20,758 bases of DNA from Apostichopus parvimensis (lineage: Eukaryota > Echinodermata > Holothuroidea > Aspidochirotida > Stichopodidae). The translations under genes and the position numbers were made by a program. Below the pieces are notes generated by a model. The model ran no database searches, was not told the DNA's origin, and saw only the letters and a list, made by a program, of their open reading frames with translations. The stretch's first letter is position 1, and each line of letters starts with the position of its first letter. The stretch lies in NCBI GenBank assembly GCA_000934455.1, contig KN883682.1, positions 127,999-148,756 of the forward strand, written 5' to 3'. Of this stretch, positions 1 through 9,299 are shown piece after piece.

Positions 1-47
1 GTATATTGCTCTTGGATGAAAAACCCACCTTACTATAATATCAGTTC

Positions 48-520
48 TTAACTACCACTGTTGTTTTTCCTTAATATTTGTATTTTCGATTGTTTGGATT
101 GCTTTATCTTTCTATTGACTGTAATAGGGAGATGCCAGTTGAAACATTTATCTTCTGTGGCATCTTCCCCTTTTTTTGTGTTGATACATGTTCCATAATC
201 GTTTTTATTCAAGTGAAAATAAAGAGAACTAAACTTAACTGGATGTATTTCGATTTTGATTCTTTCCGTACCTGAACACGTGATCTTTCTGCAAGAGTTA
301 CTTTTTCTTTTACTTGAGCCAAATTGTCTTTCAACTTCTTCTGTTGACTTTTGAGCTCCGTTCTAATACCTTCTAGTTCTGTTATTCTTTCGTTTAACTG
401 CAAAAGTCAAAAAAAAATTAATGACGTGAATGAGATATATTATAACAGTAACATAAGTATTATAAAAAACCACTTGAAAATAGCATTCGATTCCTGTTGA
501 TCAATATCATTAATTCTTGT
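48..520. repeat. Tandem segmental duplication, copy 1 (exon plus flanking intron)
   Basis: Seen: sequence around the 272-397 exon, including the intronic stretch with CTGGATGTATTTC and a T-rich tract after a TTGACTGTAATAGGGA segment, recurs about 660 bp to the right with many substitutions and small indels. The partner runs roughly 690-1130. Similarity continues past the exon on the other side, through a shared CGATTCCT..TGAT segment near 488 and 1107. Ends are approximate. The divergence implies an old duplication. Confidence 0.6.
272..397 (-). CDS. Internal coiled-coil exon (42 codons, phase 0-0)
   Basis: Seen: on the minus strand a pyrimidine-rich acceptor ending TTTTGCAG precedes base 397, and the donor CAG|GTACGG follows base 272. 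The frame stays open for exactly 42 codons (126 nt, six heptads). It begins LNERITELEG, has QQKKLKDNLAQVKEKV in the middle and ends AERSRVQ, with no proline or glycine run; leucine, isoleucine and valine recur at heptad-like spacing among Lys, Glu and Gln. This is typical of a long alpha-helical coiled-coil rod, so the inferred role is structural or oligomerising; I cannot name the protein. Phase 0 at both ends means skipping or duplicating the exon would keep the frame. A diverged tandem copy lies at 934-1038. The gene probably continues beyond the left edge. Confidence 0.72.
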
Positions 521-689
521 CGATAAACACATCGAAGATAAAGACGTTCCAGTTCTTCAACTTCTAGTTCCTCTACTAAAAAAACGTCCATTGTAAATTT
601 TTATCTTTTCTTCTAGTGTCACGTTTCGAGGAAAATTCATTTTTTGTAGCATCCTTTCATGTGATAAACTTCATTTGTCTTATGCTTGT

Positions 690-1130
690 TATCTATCCTT
701 CATGAACTTCTTAACTTCCATCGTGTTTTCTTCATAATATTTATATTTCCTCTTGTTTGTTTTGCTTTTTCATTTGCTCTTACTGTAAAGGGAAGCTGTA
801 ACTTAAAGCATCCAGTTTTTTGAGATCCTCCTTTTTTTTAGTATTGAAAATCGTTCCTTAGTCTTTTTTATACATGTTAAAATAAGCGGAATAAACTGGA
901 CTGGATGTATTTCTATTATGAATCTCTCTGTACCTGAAAACGTGATCTTTCTACATGGGATACTTTTCGTTTTTCTTGAACCAAACTGTCTTTCAATTTC
1001 TTCTGTTGTCTCTCGAGTTCCTTTCTTATACCCTCTAGTTAATAATAATAATGACGAAAATTAAATAGTAACAGCAAGATTGCAACACGTCATGTGACAA
1101 CAGGATCCGATTCCTCGTGATAAATTCATT
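690..1130. repeat. Tandem segmental duplication, copy 2
   Basis: Partner of 48-520; it carries the truncated exon at 934-1038. A region of about 40 bp holding the acceptor and first codons in copy 1 is missing and replaced by a short TAA-repeat tract. The sequence between the two copies (about 521-690) is not clearly duplicated. It contains a minus-strand stretch reading EELEVEELERLYLR (about 583-540) that looks helical but has no convincing splice borders. Confidence 0.55.
934..1038 (-). pseudogene. Truncated tandem duplicate of the 272-397 coiled-coil exon
   Basis: Seen: 35 codons align without gaps to the last 35 codons of the exon at 272-397. They read LEGIRKELERQQKKLKDSLV, then QEKRKVSHVERSRFQ, and end at the same donor context CAG|GTACAG. 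The codon that should precede them is TAA (1041-1039), and the first seven codons plus the splice acceptor are replaced by a TAATAATAAT tract. Intronic sequence on both sides also aligns with the flanks of the first copy, so the whole locus was duplicated and then suffered an internal deletion. The remaining frame is intact and the amino-acid changes are conservative, but without an acceptor this is probably a dead exon. Confidence 0.66.
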
Positions 1131-1139
1131 CATACTGAG

Positions 1140-1751
1140 CATATCAACAAAGGATTAAGCTGTTATAACCAGTTTACATTATTGTAGCTGCCATTCAAAC
1201 AAAAGAAAGCTTAGACTGTTTACGTTTATCTCAAATTTATATATTCGACAAAAGTATTCAGAAGGCGCACTCTATTTCTTTACTTTTACATATTATCGGC
1301 TAAACTGCTATAATTCCTTCTAGACTACAGCTGAAATTTGTATGTATAAATGCATTTGCTGTAGGACATATTTCTAATTGAGACTCTCGTACATAAAAAC
1401 AATAACTATACATTGATGCCATCATATAGGAAGCAAGACGAGTTTTATGATTTGAATGGCAATCGAAATATCTATATGCATTCTTTCACTAAAGTTAAAT
1501 ATGCTGCTTCCCCGAATAGTGTCAGAAACACTATACAACAATCGGTCGTTGAGTAAGAGTATACCTTATAGGCTACTACTATCATGTCATATTCAAACAT
1601 ATCACATCATTGTTATTTCATTGAATTTGCTAAATGTTATCTGGTTGGTTTAATACAATTACATCGACATTGAATATTTTGAATGGGTTTCAAACATTCA
1701 TGCTCAATGGAGGATCAGATTCCATTGTATACTCTATCTAGTCACACTCAC
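1140..1751. other. Intron-like sequence with no recognised feature
   Basis: AT-rich DNA with no splice-bordered frame that I can support on either strand. The longest open frame here (65 codons, plus strand, near 1456-1653) has no domain-like composition. I treat it as intron of the minus-strand coiled-coil gene. Confidence 0.5.
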
Positions 1752-1847
1752 CTCTAAACATATCTGTTCGAGCGTTCTTCTAGCATTGCCTTTAAATTGT
1801 TTTGAAGTTTATTGTTCTTTGATAATGTTCGCCAGTTCCTCGCATTT
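1752..1847 (-). pseudogene. Frame-damaged coiled-coil exon (96 nt)
   Basis: Seen: on the minus strand the acceptor TATTTCAG ends at 1848 and a strong donor GAG|GTGAGT follows 1752. The 96 nt between are in phase at both borders: frame 0 starts KCEELANIIKEQ and finishes TLEQICLE at the donor. Frame 0 hits TAA after codon 12. The middle reads as helical coiled coil only in the +1 frame (NNKLQNNLKAMLEE). The simplest reading is a formerly good phase 0-0 exon carrying two compensating indels, the first of which leaves a stop. It sits in line and on the same strand as the intact exons. It could be sequencing error rather than decay; a chance open stretch is less likely given both splice sites. Confidence 0.5.
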
Positions 1848-2415
1848 CTGAAATAGCGTATCCATGTCAGCAACCATCAAGATGCATTTATAGAAAATAT
1901 TATATTTACCACACAATGACTCTAACCATGTATACGTGTTCCTTGGATTTAACTGGATATCTTCGCTTATTCTTTTTTTCTGATTTTACCTTTTCACGAT
2001 GTATCAACTCCCTTTCTAAATATATTGAGCTATTTTCCGTTATAAATTGAAGAGTTTAGACTACGTTTAGTACGCACAAAGTGAGACATATCCTTCCCTT
2101 GATAACGGATATGAACTGTGAAATTATTTCATACCCCAAACCGCCTATTTTGCAAAGTTGGATGCATTTTTGGACCTGTTATTCTATAATTCATGTTAAA
2201 TATGTTTGCTTGTCTGCATCTTAACTAACTGTAAGTAATTTCATAACGTTCGCACAGGTAGCAATTGTATGTTATTATATTCTTTGTAGTCAAGATTATT
2301 ACATGCTTGACGTTACGTCTGCTGCTATCAGTGTAATTTCTTGAACACGTGTAAAGAAGGGATACAATTTGATATCCTTTTCATTAATTATGAGTTGAAT
2401 TGAATGTATACTTAC
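1848..2415. other. Intron between coiled-coil exons
   Basis: AT-rich, GT..AG bounded on the minus strand by the donor of 2416-2562 and the acceptor of 1752-1847. No other coding or repeat structure was found in it. Confidence 0.5.
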
Positions 2416-2562
2416 TTTTGTGTGATCTTGTTTGTTGATTTCACTAGTGTGTTTCTGTTCCCTAACCTCATTTCTTAGTTGCTGCTGCTGACGCTGAAGA
2501 AAATGTTTTTCATTTTCCAGTCGTTTCTTCTCAAGCTGCAGGTTTTGAATGTAAGTTTCGGC
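2416..2562 (-). CDS. Internal coiled-coil exon (49 codons, phase 0-0)
   Basis: Seen: on the minus strand the acceptor ATATTTTCAG precedes 2562 and a consensus donor AAA|GTAAGT follows 2416. The 147 nt are open and in phase 0 at both ends, giving 49 codons, exactly seven heptads. It starts AETYIQNLQLEKKRLENEKH, has a Gln-rich centre (FLQRQQQQLRNEV) and ends SEINKQDHTK. Charged and Gln/Leu-rich composition with no helix breakers indicates coiled coil. The family is not identified. It is in line with the other minus-strand phase-0 exons. The next intact exon upstream in transcript order is 13008-13133, about 10.4 kb away, so membership of the same transcript is inferred from strand, phase and composition only. 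Confidence 0.74.
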
Positions 2563-2754
2563 CTGAAAATATGGTTAAAATGTTAACTTTATTGATACCT
2601 GTTGAAACCACGGAACACTTTCACCGTCATTTGTGTTTGGTTTGTTGTACTATTTTTTTAAAATAATCTACAACAGGTTATTAAAGGTTGTGCAAACTAT
2701 GAATGAATGCATAGATATATGTATATATAAACTAAAATAAAACTGTTACCAAAA

Positions 2755-2856
2755 AAGGTTTTATCCACCCCTTTCTGTCCTTCTGTAGTTTATTCCCTAC
2801 CCTCTTCCCTTAATCCTCTCTTTGTCCCTCTACAGTTTATCGCCTACCCCTCCTAT
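2755..2856. repeat. Left arm of a ~105-bp inverted repeat (pyrimidine-rich)
   Basis: Seen: the reverse complement of this C/T-rich stretch matches 4062-4167 over about 105 bp with few mismatches. Shared blocks include TAGAGGGACAAA, GAGGATTAAGGGAAG and GTAGGGAATAAAC; the right arm has one extra 6-nt block (AAAGAC). The arms are about 1.2 kb apart. They are probably two oppositely oriented insertions of one repeat family, the left one shorter, rather than terminal repeats of one element. Confidence 0.7.
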
Positions 2857-3249
2857 GATGTTTGGGACTTGACTTGACTATACAGTCCGTAAAGTACCTT
2901 CTGAACAAACTCCCATGTAACTGCACATTGCCACGGATAATTAAGGTCTAAGACATAGAATAACTTAAAGCAAACATCAAGAGCCTTTAATAGGGTCTGC
3001 TGCTCTAATCCATGTCAAACCGCCACAACGACAATTTGATGGTCACCATCCCGATCACCCATTATTAAGACAAAAAGCTGGCGGTCTCAACTTCATCCAA
3101 GTATTTTGGCATGTTAGTACCCACCTTCAACAAACAGAAATACAAAGTGGATAAACATAACAAAGTTTCCTAAAACCTATCCAATTTGTTTGCAAACAAA
3201 TGAAACAGACTTTGTATATCAAAGTAGGTTGGCTCATTGATATTCATTG

Positions 3250-3510
3250 CAAACCTAGGCCTGTCCCTGTAAGTTCCCCTATAGTTAGCCTAGGTTACAT
3301 TCTAACACGACTTACACCAGGGACAGGGCCTACATAAACAAAAACAAATTTATGTGAAAGGCCTAACATATAGGCCTAGCCTAACTTTGTGGCAGATGGG
3401 TCTAACGTTAGTCTAGGCGTAGCCGTTAATACTAGCAGGCCTAGCCTTATGTCAGGCTATGCGTATACACACACTGACAAATGTTGCAAACGTGATAGTC
3501 TAGGCTAAAT
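3250..3510. repeat. TAGGCCTA-rich tract with a GGCCTGTCCCT hairpin
   Basis: Seen: repeated TAGGCCTA, CCTAGGC and GCCTAGCC words. The arms 3258-3274 and 3310-3330 (GGCCTGTCCCT..GTAAGT against ACTTAC..AGGGACAGGGCC) form an imperfect hairpin with a loop of about 35 nt. Such GGCCTA-rich DNA is common between and within genes of some marine invertebrates. No function is assigned. Confidence 0.55.
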
Positions 3511-3585
3511 TGCTGCCGTAAGAGCACAACAATATTTTTAAAATAAACTGATACTGTAAACTACATAAAATATGTAAAAGTTCTG

Positions 3586-3806
3586 TAAAAATCACAGAAG
3601 TTTTACATGAAAGTACAAACAAAAACTGACATATTCTGCAAACATTTACAGGATTTCCCTGTACATTTTCAATAGAGGGGAAAATACTATTTTTTGTTAA
3701 ACCATTTGCTGTACAAAAAAACGTTTGTTAAAATTACAGAAGTTTACCGGTAAATATAAAAACCGACTTATTCTTGAAAATTCTACAGGAATTTAGTGTA
3801 AATTTA
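3586..3806. repeat. Two diverged direct copies of a ~80-bp TGTAAA-rich unit
   Basis: Seen: 3586-3668 and 3728-3806 align (ATCACAGAAGTTTTAC / ATTACAGAAGTTTACC, ACTGACATATTCT / ACCGACTTATTCT, TTTACAGGATT / TCTACAGGAATT), a period of about 140 bp. The whole stretch from 3540 is dense in TGTAAA and TTTACA words, so it can fold on itself. It is probably the remains of a non-autonomous repeat. Confidence 0.55.
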
Positions 3807-3829
3807 CATGTATTAAATAAAATAAGCTG

Positions 3830-4250
3830 CAAGCAAACTCATTATCCACTAGAGAGCCTGCGTAAGAGAATGTGTAAAAGTAAGTTGGCCTGACGTTTCG
3901 ATCCTAACAGAATCTTCTTCAGAGGCTAAATGACAAGTAACATAAGAGACAAAAACACGCACAGAATCCAGACAGGTTAATGAGCATGGTGAACAGAGAT
4001 AGATGTAAGGTGATTAGTAGACAAGGGATGGAGAAAAGAATGAAAGAAACCAACAGGGGAAGGGGAGAGGTAGGAGATAAACAGTAGAGGGACAAAAAGA
4101 GGATTAAGGGAAGGCGGTAGGGAATAAACCAGAGAAGGACAAAGACAGAAAGGTGTGGAGAAAAAGGATGGAAGAGAGCTATGAGAAGAGGAGGGACAGG
4201 GGTTGGGGGGGGGGCAAGGAGAGATAACAGTGTACGTATCATGTATCATT
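3830..4250. repeat. Interspersed repeat with hairpin motif and long purine tract
   Basis: Seen: CTGACGTTTCGATCCTAACA at 3892 runs on to GAATCTTCTTCAGAGG; GATCCTAACAGAATC is a near-palindrome. It is followed by about 200 nt of A/G-rich plus strand (4000-4210) ending in a G run. Part of the tract (4062-4167) is the right arm of the inverted repeat with 2755-2856. The recurring unit outside the palindrome suggests a transposable-element copy; the class is not determined. Two overlapping minus-strand open frames here, with Pro/Leu/Ser-rich translations, are products of the purine bias and not genes. Confidence 0.55.
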
Positions 4251-4339
4251 GAAAACAACGTGTTTCTCGACCGGTAATTATAAGGTAACAAATGTAAATG
4301 TATGGAATGGCGGTTGCCTACACTCTATTTCTTTTTTAC

Positions 4340-4590
4340 ATAGGTTGTGTAAAATTCTACACAACCGCGGTGTAACTAGTTTACCTTTCAACCTTGTCTA
4401 GAAACTACACAACTGCTGTGTAAGTTTTCATTAACACAACAATTGTTTAAATTGTACACAACCATTTTGCAATTTTAGCACACCTTGTGTAAAAAAATAC
4501 ACAACATGCAGTTGTGTTAATTCTACACACTCTGTTTAAACTTTATTAGTGGAATGTATACAACTATGAGTACATATTACACAGACTTTG
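4340..4590. repeat. Degenerate array of self-complementary TGTGTAAA/TACACAA units
   Basis: Seen: words such as GGTTGTGTAAAATTCTACAC, CTACACAACTGCTGTGTAAG, TTGTGTAAAAAAATACACAA and GTTGTGTTAATTCTACACAC recur every 30-60 nt. Each is close to an inverted repeat of itself. It is probably an expanded palindromic repeat; there is no coding sequence in it. Confidence 0.6.
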
Positions 4591-5784
4591 TTTTGAAAAT
4601 TTTTGTAGCTACAGTTCATAGCATCAGTATCAATTGAATATCCATTATAGGCTATACCCAGACTTAATGTTTTGGCATGTATCAACCATGTCCAGGGAAT
4701 CTGGGTATCAGTTCTCCCGTTGTGCTTAACCTAGCTTTGGATATTATCAATAGTAGCCTACTAATAATGTAAATGCTACAGTGAGACCTTTGTTAAACTT
4801 TAATGCAAATTGTAAGACACTTTACAAGATACCAAAAGGGATATTCACTTTCCTGGAATATATTTATTTTTGGGGAACAAAACAAATGCTCTCCATTACA
4901 ATGAATAACACCGTAAAGCGTATAATAAAGAGAAGGGAAGTGTATGGATTCAGCGGCGACTTACGCCACATAACAAGAAATGAAACAAGAATATGAACTT
5001 TAATACATATAAAACATAAATCATGAGTTTTTGTCGAAACATGTTTGGCTTAAACTTGGCGGAAAGGCAGAAATAAAAAATATCGACTGTTTTGAAGGCT
5101 CTGCACGAAAAACAGTTGGTATGTTCATTACATAATAAAAACTAAAACCATAAAATGTCCTTCAATAAACTAGAACATGTTACATGAAGAAGGCAGTGCG
5201 TGGAATTTAGTTTATATGAACATCACAATAAAAGGATCATATGCATGTACAAAAAGTAACACATATAGGCAGCATATGTCGATACAGTTCTAGAACGCTC
5301 GAAAAACCCAGGTGATTGGAAAGTCACTCTCATAAATCAGTTAGGGGGACCTGTTCAGGTTTTCTAAATAATGGTGTTGGTGCTGTTCAAAAATTATCGC
5401 AGCCAAAGTTTAATCCATTGCAAAAATGAAGATATGAACTTTGCAACTAGACCTCAGCTTAAAGATCACTTGTCAGAAGTTATGCTGAAACCTAGATCTA
5501 GATTTACCCCTAAAATCTGTGACATTTGTCTGAATTATTGTATGATGAAAGTTTTAATCATTGTTGAATTTAAGAACCCATAGGCTAACTGGTTAGGAAA
5601 TACCCTGCATGGAAAATGCTCAGTTACAGCCTATAGGACAATCCCAATTTGGAAAATTGCCCATCACCTGTAACAAATACAAATGAATGTGCTTGTATGA
5701 AATGCTTGTATGACTAGTAGTAGGGATATTTGAACTTTCATGCCACAGAAGTCGATACATATCAATCAGTAGGGTGTTAAGCTC
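4591..5784. other. Intergenic or intronic DNA, nothing firmly supported
   Basis: No splice-bordered frame I trust. A plus-strand open stretch near 5371-5583 contains cysteines (CDICLNYC) but no conserved spacing or splice support, so it is not called. The remainder is AT-rich. Confidence 0.4.
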
Positions 5785-6275
5785 TTAATGTCTACAGTGT
5801 GCAATTTGACCATAGCATTTGGTTACCAAATCCAAATACTGCAGTTGCTTGTAATCTACCTCTATGTCATAAAACGGTGCTTGATAAAGTCCAAACTTCT
5901 CAAAGCGTTCAAGGGCAGGTTCACTGTTAGTATCAACATTCTGGCTATGCAAACATGATTTGCTTTTTCTTGTATACTTCCAACAACATCATCAAATAGT
6001 TGAGACCCATCTTGAACAATAGCTGACACTTAACTTTGAGACACATCGTTGAAAGATTTTAAGTTTGCAAATTAGCATAAGAGCTCGTTCAAACTTGTTG
6101 TTCATCGAGATTATCTCACTCTTCATTGTATGCATCATCATCACCATTTTCATTGTTGTCAATGTCATCTGTTAGTAATGTCTTCTTGTTCAAAACCGTT
6201 GTATGTTTCCAACCACAGGCAACAGTCAGTCCCCAGCGGTGCGAAAAGCGCTTTCTTTCTTGTAGAATATGCACG
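5785..6275 (-). pseudogene. Decayed C-terminal part of a SAM-like/uncharacterised gene
   Basis: Seen: minus-strand reading gives three good stretches in different frames. About 6275-6115 contains the acidic segment DDIDNNENGDDDAYNEE. About 6085-5945 gives FERALMLICKL, then in another frame VSAIVQDGSQLFDDVVGSIQ. About 5940-5785 is SEPALERFEKFGLYQAPF, then YDIEVDYKQLQYLDL, ending IAHCRH and TAA. Several stops and frame changes separate them. The order (acidic linker, short helical segment, a DxxS..LFDD segment, then PFxxxxxDYKQLQY) resembles a family of uncharacterised multi-copy invertebrate proteins known to me only by pattern. It lies downstream, on the same strand, of the SAM-like exons at 9-11 kb and may be the same broken gene. 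Confidence 0.5.
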
Positions 6276-6579
6276 GGGTTGTTTGATGTCACTCCTCATA
6301 AATATTTAATAAGGTAAAACTTATCATTTTCAAAGGTAAATGTTTCAGTCATTAACCAATTTATTTTTCTGGTAATAGTTGAAATTGATGAAGGAAAGGT
6401 GTTTAATTCAATCTTTATTGACAACAGACACAAAGAAGGAGTGGAAAGAAAATTTCGGCCGTATTTTTTTAACGTAAATTAACCACTTTCGAACTGTTTA
6501 GAAAAGAAAAAAATTGCATGAATATCATCATTTCCAATTTGAAAACTAGTATATTTGCTGATAAAAATCAATTTCTCTT

Positions 6580-6625
6580 CAAATCATCGTGTAACGAAGT
6601 CAAGTTAACGGCAAATAAATACGCA
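6580..6625 (-). repeat. Short repeated coding-like segment (FAVNLTSL), copy 1
   Basis: Seen: the plus-strand segment GTAACGAAGTCAAGTTAACG followed by GCAAAT recurs with one change at 8440-8468. On the minus strand both copies read FAVNL(T/I)SL in the open frame. This may be a relic of a duplicated exon of the decayed gene. Only about 30 bp is shared. Confidence 0.35.
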
Positions 6626-6629
6626 CACG

Positions 6630-7815
6630 AACACAGGTTGAGAATACAGGTTACGAAGAAAGTGGTGAATGTCCCGTTTCATGTTGGTACGTATTGCGCG
6701 AAATGCTTTAACTAAGCGTGATAATACTAATTGAATTGAATTGCTTATATCATGGAACTGAATTGCTTATATCAAACGATAAGAGGAGCTATTCATTACT
6801 TTTCTATGTGGAGAGAGGCACTCAACACTGGTTTATATTTATCAACAGCAATAATTATATTTAGAAACTCTCATGGAGATGGATCCATGCTGGTGTTCTT
6901 CCAAATACAAGCCCTGCTACTGCAGTACAAGCCCTGCCAGTGGCCCTTCAAATTCACCCTCCTGAAATTGTACATGGGGTTGCTAGTAATCAGTCTATGG
7001 AGCTTTGATAGTATCTAGACAGGGGCCTTTTTACTGGGCATATTTTCAAGCATAACTAGTTTTTTTGGAAACATGCAGGTTATACAACAGGCAATTAAAA
7101 CTGACAATTGAGAGGGCATTTTGGCTTAAAAATGGCCAGACAAAGCTCTAGTTCACCCACTGAAAAGACAGTGGTTGGCACTCTGGTGAGGTCAGCTTTG
7201 AGGGACTTTTGGTCAAAGAACTTTCTTTTTTTAAGAATTATGAAAACACATTTTTTTCTTTTGGTCTCTTTATTTCTCGTTCATATTACATAAAACTTTG
7301 AGACGTAAAACTGTTAGAAAATAGTAACAAGACAACAAAACATAGCTTATAAACACTATGAAAAGATTTGAGGGAAAACAGTAGGACGTAATGTTTAAAT
7401 GAATGTTTAAATGAAGGCATGTCCAGGAATGGCAAGACAATTTGGCCGAACAGTTAAAAAGTCCAGAATATAATAATATATCACCCTATATAAGATATAA
7501 GAAAAATGTTGTATATGCTTCAAGCAAAAAAAAAAAGTACCCTAGTCTTACAGCAGTAAGCTATGGTTAAGTTGCCACAGTAGCTCTATAGAATAAAATT
7601 ATGGTACATACCTATTTTACTTGACAAAAACTAAACATACCATATACTGTAAAACTGTTTAACCTTTATATTGATGTCATGCATGTTTTCACTGCAGCAT
7701 ATTGACCAAATCTGGTGCATATAAAATAGTATGCTATAATATACATACGACATCATGACATACAGTATGAGTTGCTTTGTTGTATGTTTCAAAAGCCCAA
7801 TGATGATACAAAAAA
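6630..7815. other. Unassigned AT-rich region
   Basis: Holds only small tandem echoes: GAATTGCTTATATCA twice near 6736-6775 and ATGTTTAAATGA twice near 7391-7413. Open frames up to 88 codons have no domain-like content or splice support. Confidence 0.4.
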
Positions 7816-8075
7816 TGTGGTACAATTAGGGTAAACCTTGGTACAATTAGGGTAAAAATTTACAGTTGTAGGGTAAAATTGTGGTTAATTTTTCACATAG
7901 GGTAATTTTGAGATGAAACCATGGTGAAGATGTAATAGAATGTTATAAAAACCATGGTAAAATTGTGGTATGGTACTATGAAAAAACTGTGGTAAACTTC
8001 ATCCATAGGACCAAAATACCCCCGACCAGTCAAATTGTGGTATTGTACCACAGTTTACCATGAAAAAAGGGTGGT
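7815..8075. repeat. Degenerate GTGGTAAA/TTTACCAC array
   Basis: Seen: begins with two near-perfect copies of GGTACAATTAGGGTAAA (7819 and 7840) and continues with scattered GTGGTAA, CCATGGTAAA, ATTGTGGTA and the inverted form ACCACAGTTTACCATG. It is self-complementary at many offsets, like the 4340-4590 array but with a different unit. Non-coding. Confidence 0.6.
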
Positions 8076-8425
8076 AATTTGCCATGGTGAGTGTGAGGTA
8101 GTTGTTTCCTAGGCTATACACTTCAACTTTGGAGCTTGAATAATGTGTTGAAAGAAGATAAGCATTTTCTGCTCCTATATTTTATGGCTATTGTAATATC
8201 ATAATGACTATGAAGTATGAGGTGTGTTTGCCACGAACTACAGCAATGTACACCATTACATGTACACGCAGAGCCAATACAAAGTCCTAACATCTGTATT
8301 ACATAACGCTGTGTTTTGCCGTAAGTTAATACGTTAATTTTTTGGCAAGAGTAGTGCATTTCCAATCGCAAATTTGATATCAATGAAAAGAACATAGTCC
8401 AATCTAATCAATTTTACCAAGAATG

Positions 8426-8492
8426 TGCAAGTTTCTCCTGTAACGAAATCAAGTTAACGGCAAATTTAACGGCACTCTTTGGAGCCATGAAA
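8426..8492 (-). pseudogene. Coding-like fragment of the decayed SAM-gene region (FAVNL copy 2)
   Basis: Seen: minus-strand ATG at 8488 opens MAPKSAVKFAVNLISLQEKL and AHSW, followed at once by GGTAAAAT, a possible weak donor. The core FAVNLISL repeats the fragment at 6580-6625. The position between the SAM-like exons and the 5.8-6.3 kb fragment, on the same strand, suggests a piece of the same gene or an alternative exon. Short and uncertain. Confidence 0.3.
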
Positions 8493-8818
8493 AAAGGGCG
8501 CTAAATTCAATGGAGATTTATCAGAAAGAACGACAACATTTTTTTTTTACTGTTTTATTACGAAAATCAACCGTGTGAGATTCAACTTACCGCGTCATGG
8601 TGGCTAGCGACACCTTATTTGCATTATTCAAACATTTAAACCAGAGGGGTAACTCTCAAGCAGTTTCGCAATTTTTCATACGTCTGACCAAATTTTTGGG
8701 GCGGGGCTACTAGAAAACTGCTCTCTGAGCTCATTAACTCGCTCATTAACTTGGGGACTTACTGGCAAATCACCATCTTGGTCTTGGATTTGTTCTCCAT
8801 TACAACAAATATATGGTA

Positions 8819-9003
8819 TTATTTGTTGCTTAATGATGTGCCATTTGAAGCTGTAACATTTCCGGAAGCTGTGTTGACATATATTTCGTTCACAAACTGC
8901 AATAGATCTAAATCACTTCCTCTAAGAAAAGAAAAGGCTCTGAAATGCGCAAAGAGCCCCTTTATGCTATCATCGACTTCAGTTTGACAGTGCAAATATC
9001 TAA
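8819..9003 (-). pseudogene. Middle fragment of the decayed SAM-like gene
   Basis: Seen: open minus-strand frame of about 60 codons, CQTEVDDSIKGLFAHFRAFS then FLRGSDLDLLQFVNEIYVN, ending in TAA at 8821. It follows the 9288-9006 fragment directly but in another frame, so an indel separates them. No domain recognised. The call depends on contiguity with the SAM-like exon. Confidence 0.33.
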
Positions 9004-9005
9004 CG

Positions 9006-9288
9006 CTATTGTTTATAGGAAGTTGTATTCTTTGTAGTGTTTACTTGTTTTGCAAACTCCCTGGCAGTAACAACAGCTTCCTCATCAACATTTGGAAGAT
9101 CAGAGAGAGTATTATTATTTGTTTTGACCTACTTCACTTCAAACAAAAGCATCATTCTTTCTTTTTCTTCATTCTTCAGAGCCTTCAAGTTCCTCATAAA
9201 CTTGATTCTTGGTCCAACTTCAGGGAACAGTTCATTGATTTCGTTTTTTACTAGCAACAGATAATTGTCTATGTGTCAATCTCATTTT
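9006..9288 (-). pseudogene. SAM-like domain, second half, in a broken exon
   Basis: Seen: the minus-strand acceptor CTTTTAATTTTAG ends at 9289. The exon opens ENEIDT, shifts frame by one nucleotide, then reads YLLLVKNEINELFPEVGPRI and KFMRNLKALKNEEKERMM. A TAG at 9131-9129 interrupts it, after which the same frame stays coding-like (LSDLPNVDEEAVVTAREFAK) to a TAG at 9008-9006. The pattern 'LLLxxxEINELFPxVGPRIKFMRNLK' is typical of the last helices of SAM (sterile alpha motif) domains, which mediate protein oligomerisation. It joins 11040-11107 in correct phase. At least two lesions make it a pseudogene unless they are assembly errors. Confidence 0.6.
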
Positions 9289-9299
9289 CTAAAATTAAA

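Noticed and set aside
538-600. Minus-strand helical stretch EELEVEELERLYLR as another coiled-coil exon
   Set aside because: The acceptor-like TTTTTTTAG leaves the frame out of phase 0 and no donor follows at a suitable place.
3885-3925. Possible hammerhead ribozyme (CTGAAGA..hairpin..GAAAC on the minus strand)
   Set aside because: There is an unpaired extra A before stem II, no convincing stem III partner and no NUH cleavage site in the right place; the related repeat at 14.5 kb lacks the GAAA. The layout is suggestive but the core is not satisfied.
3919-4291. Two overlapping minus-strand frames of 104-107 codons, Pro/Leu/Ser-rich
   Set aside because: They lie on the purine-rich repeat, whose composition alone yields open frames with such translations.
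5371-5583. Plus-strand 70-codon frame with cysteines (CDICLNYC), possible zinc finger
   Set aside because: Cys/His spacing fits no standard finger and there is no splice or promoter support.
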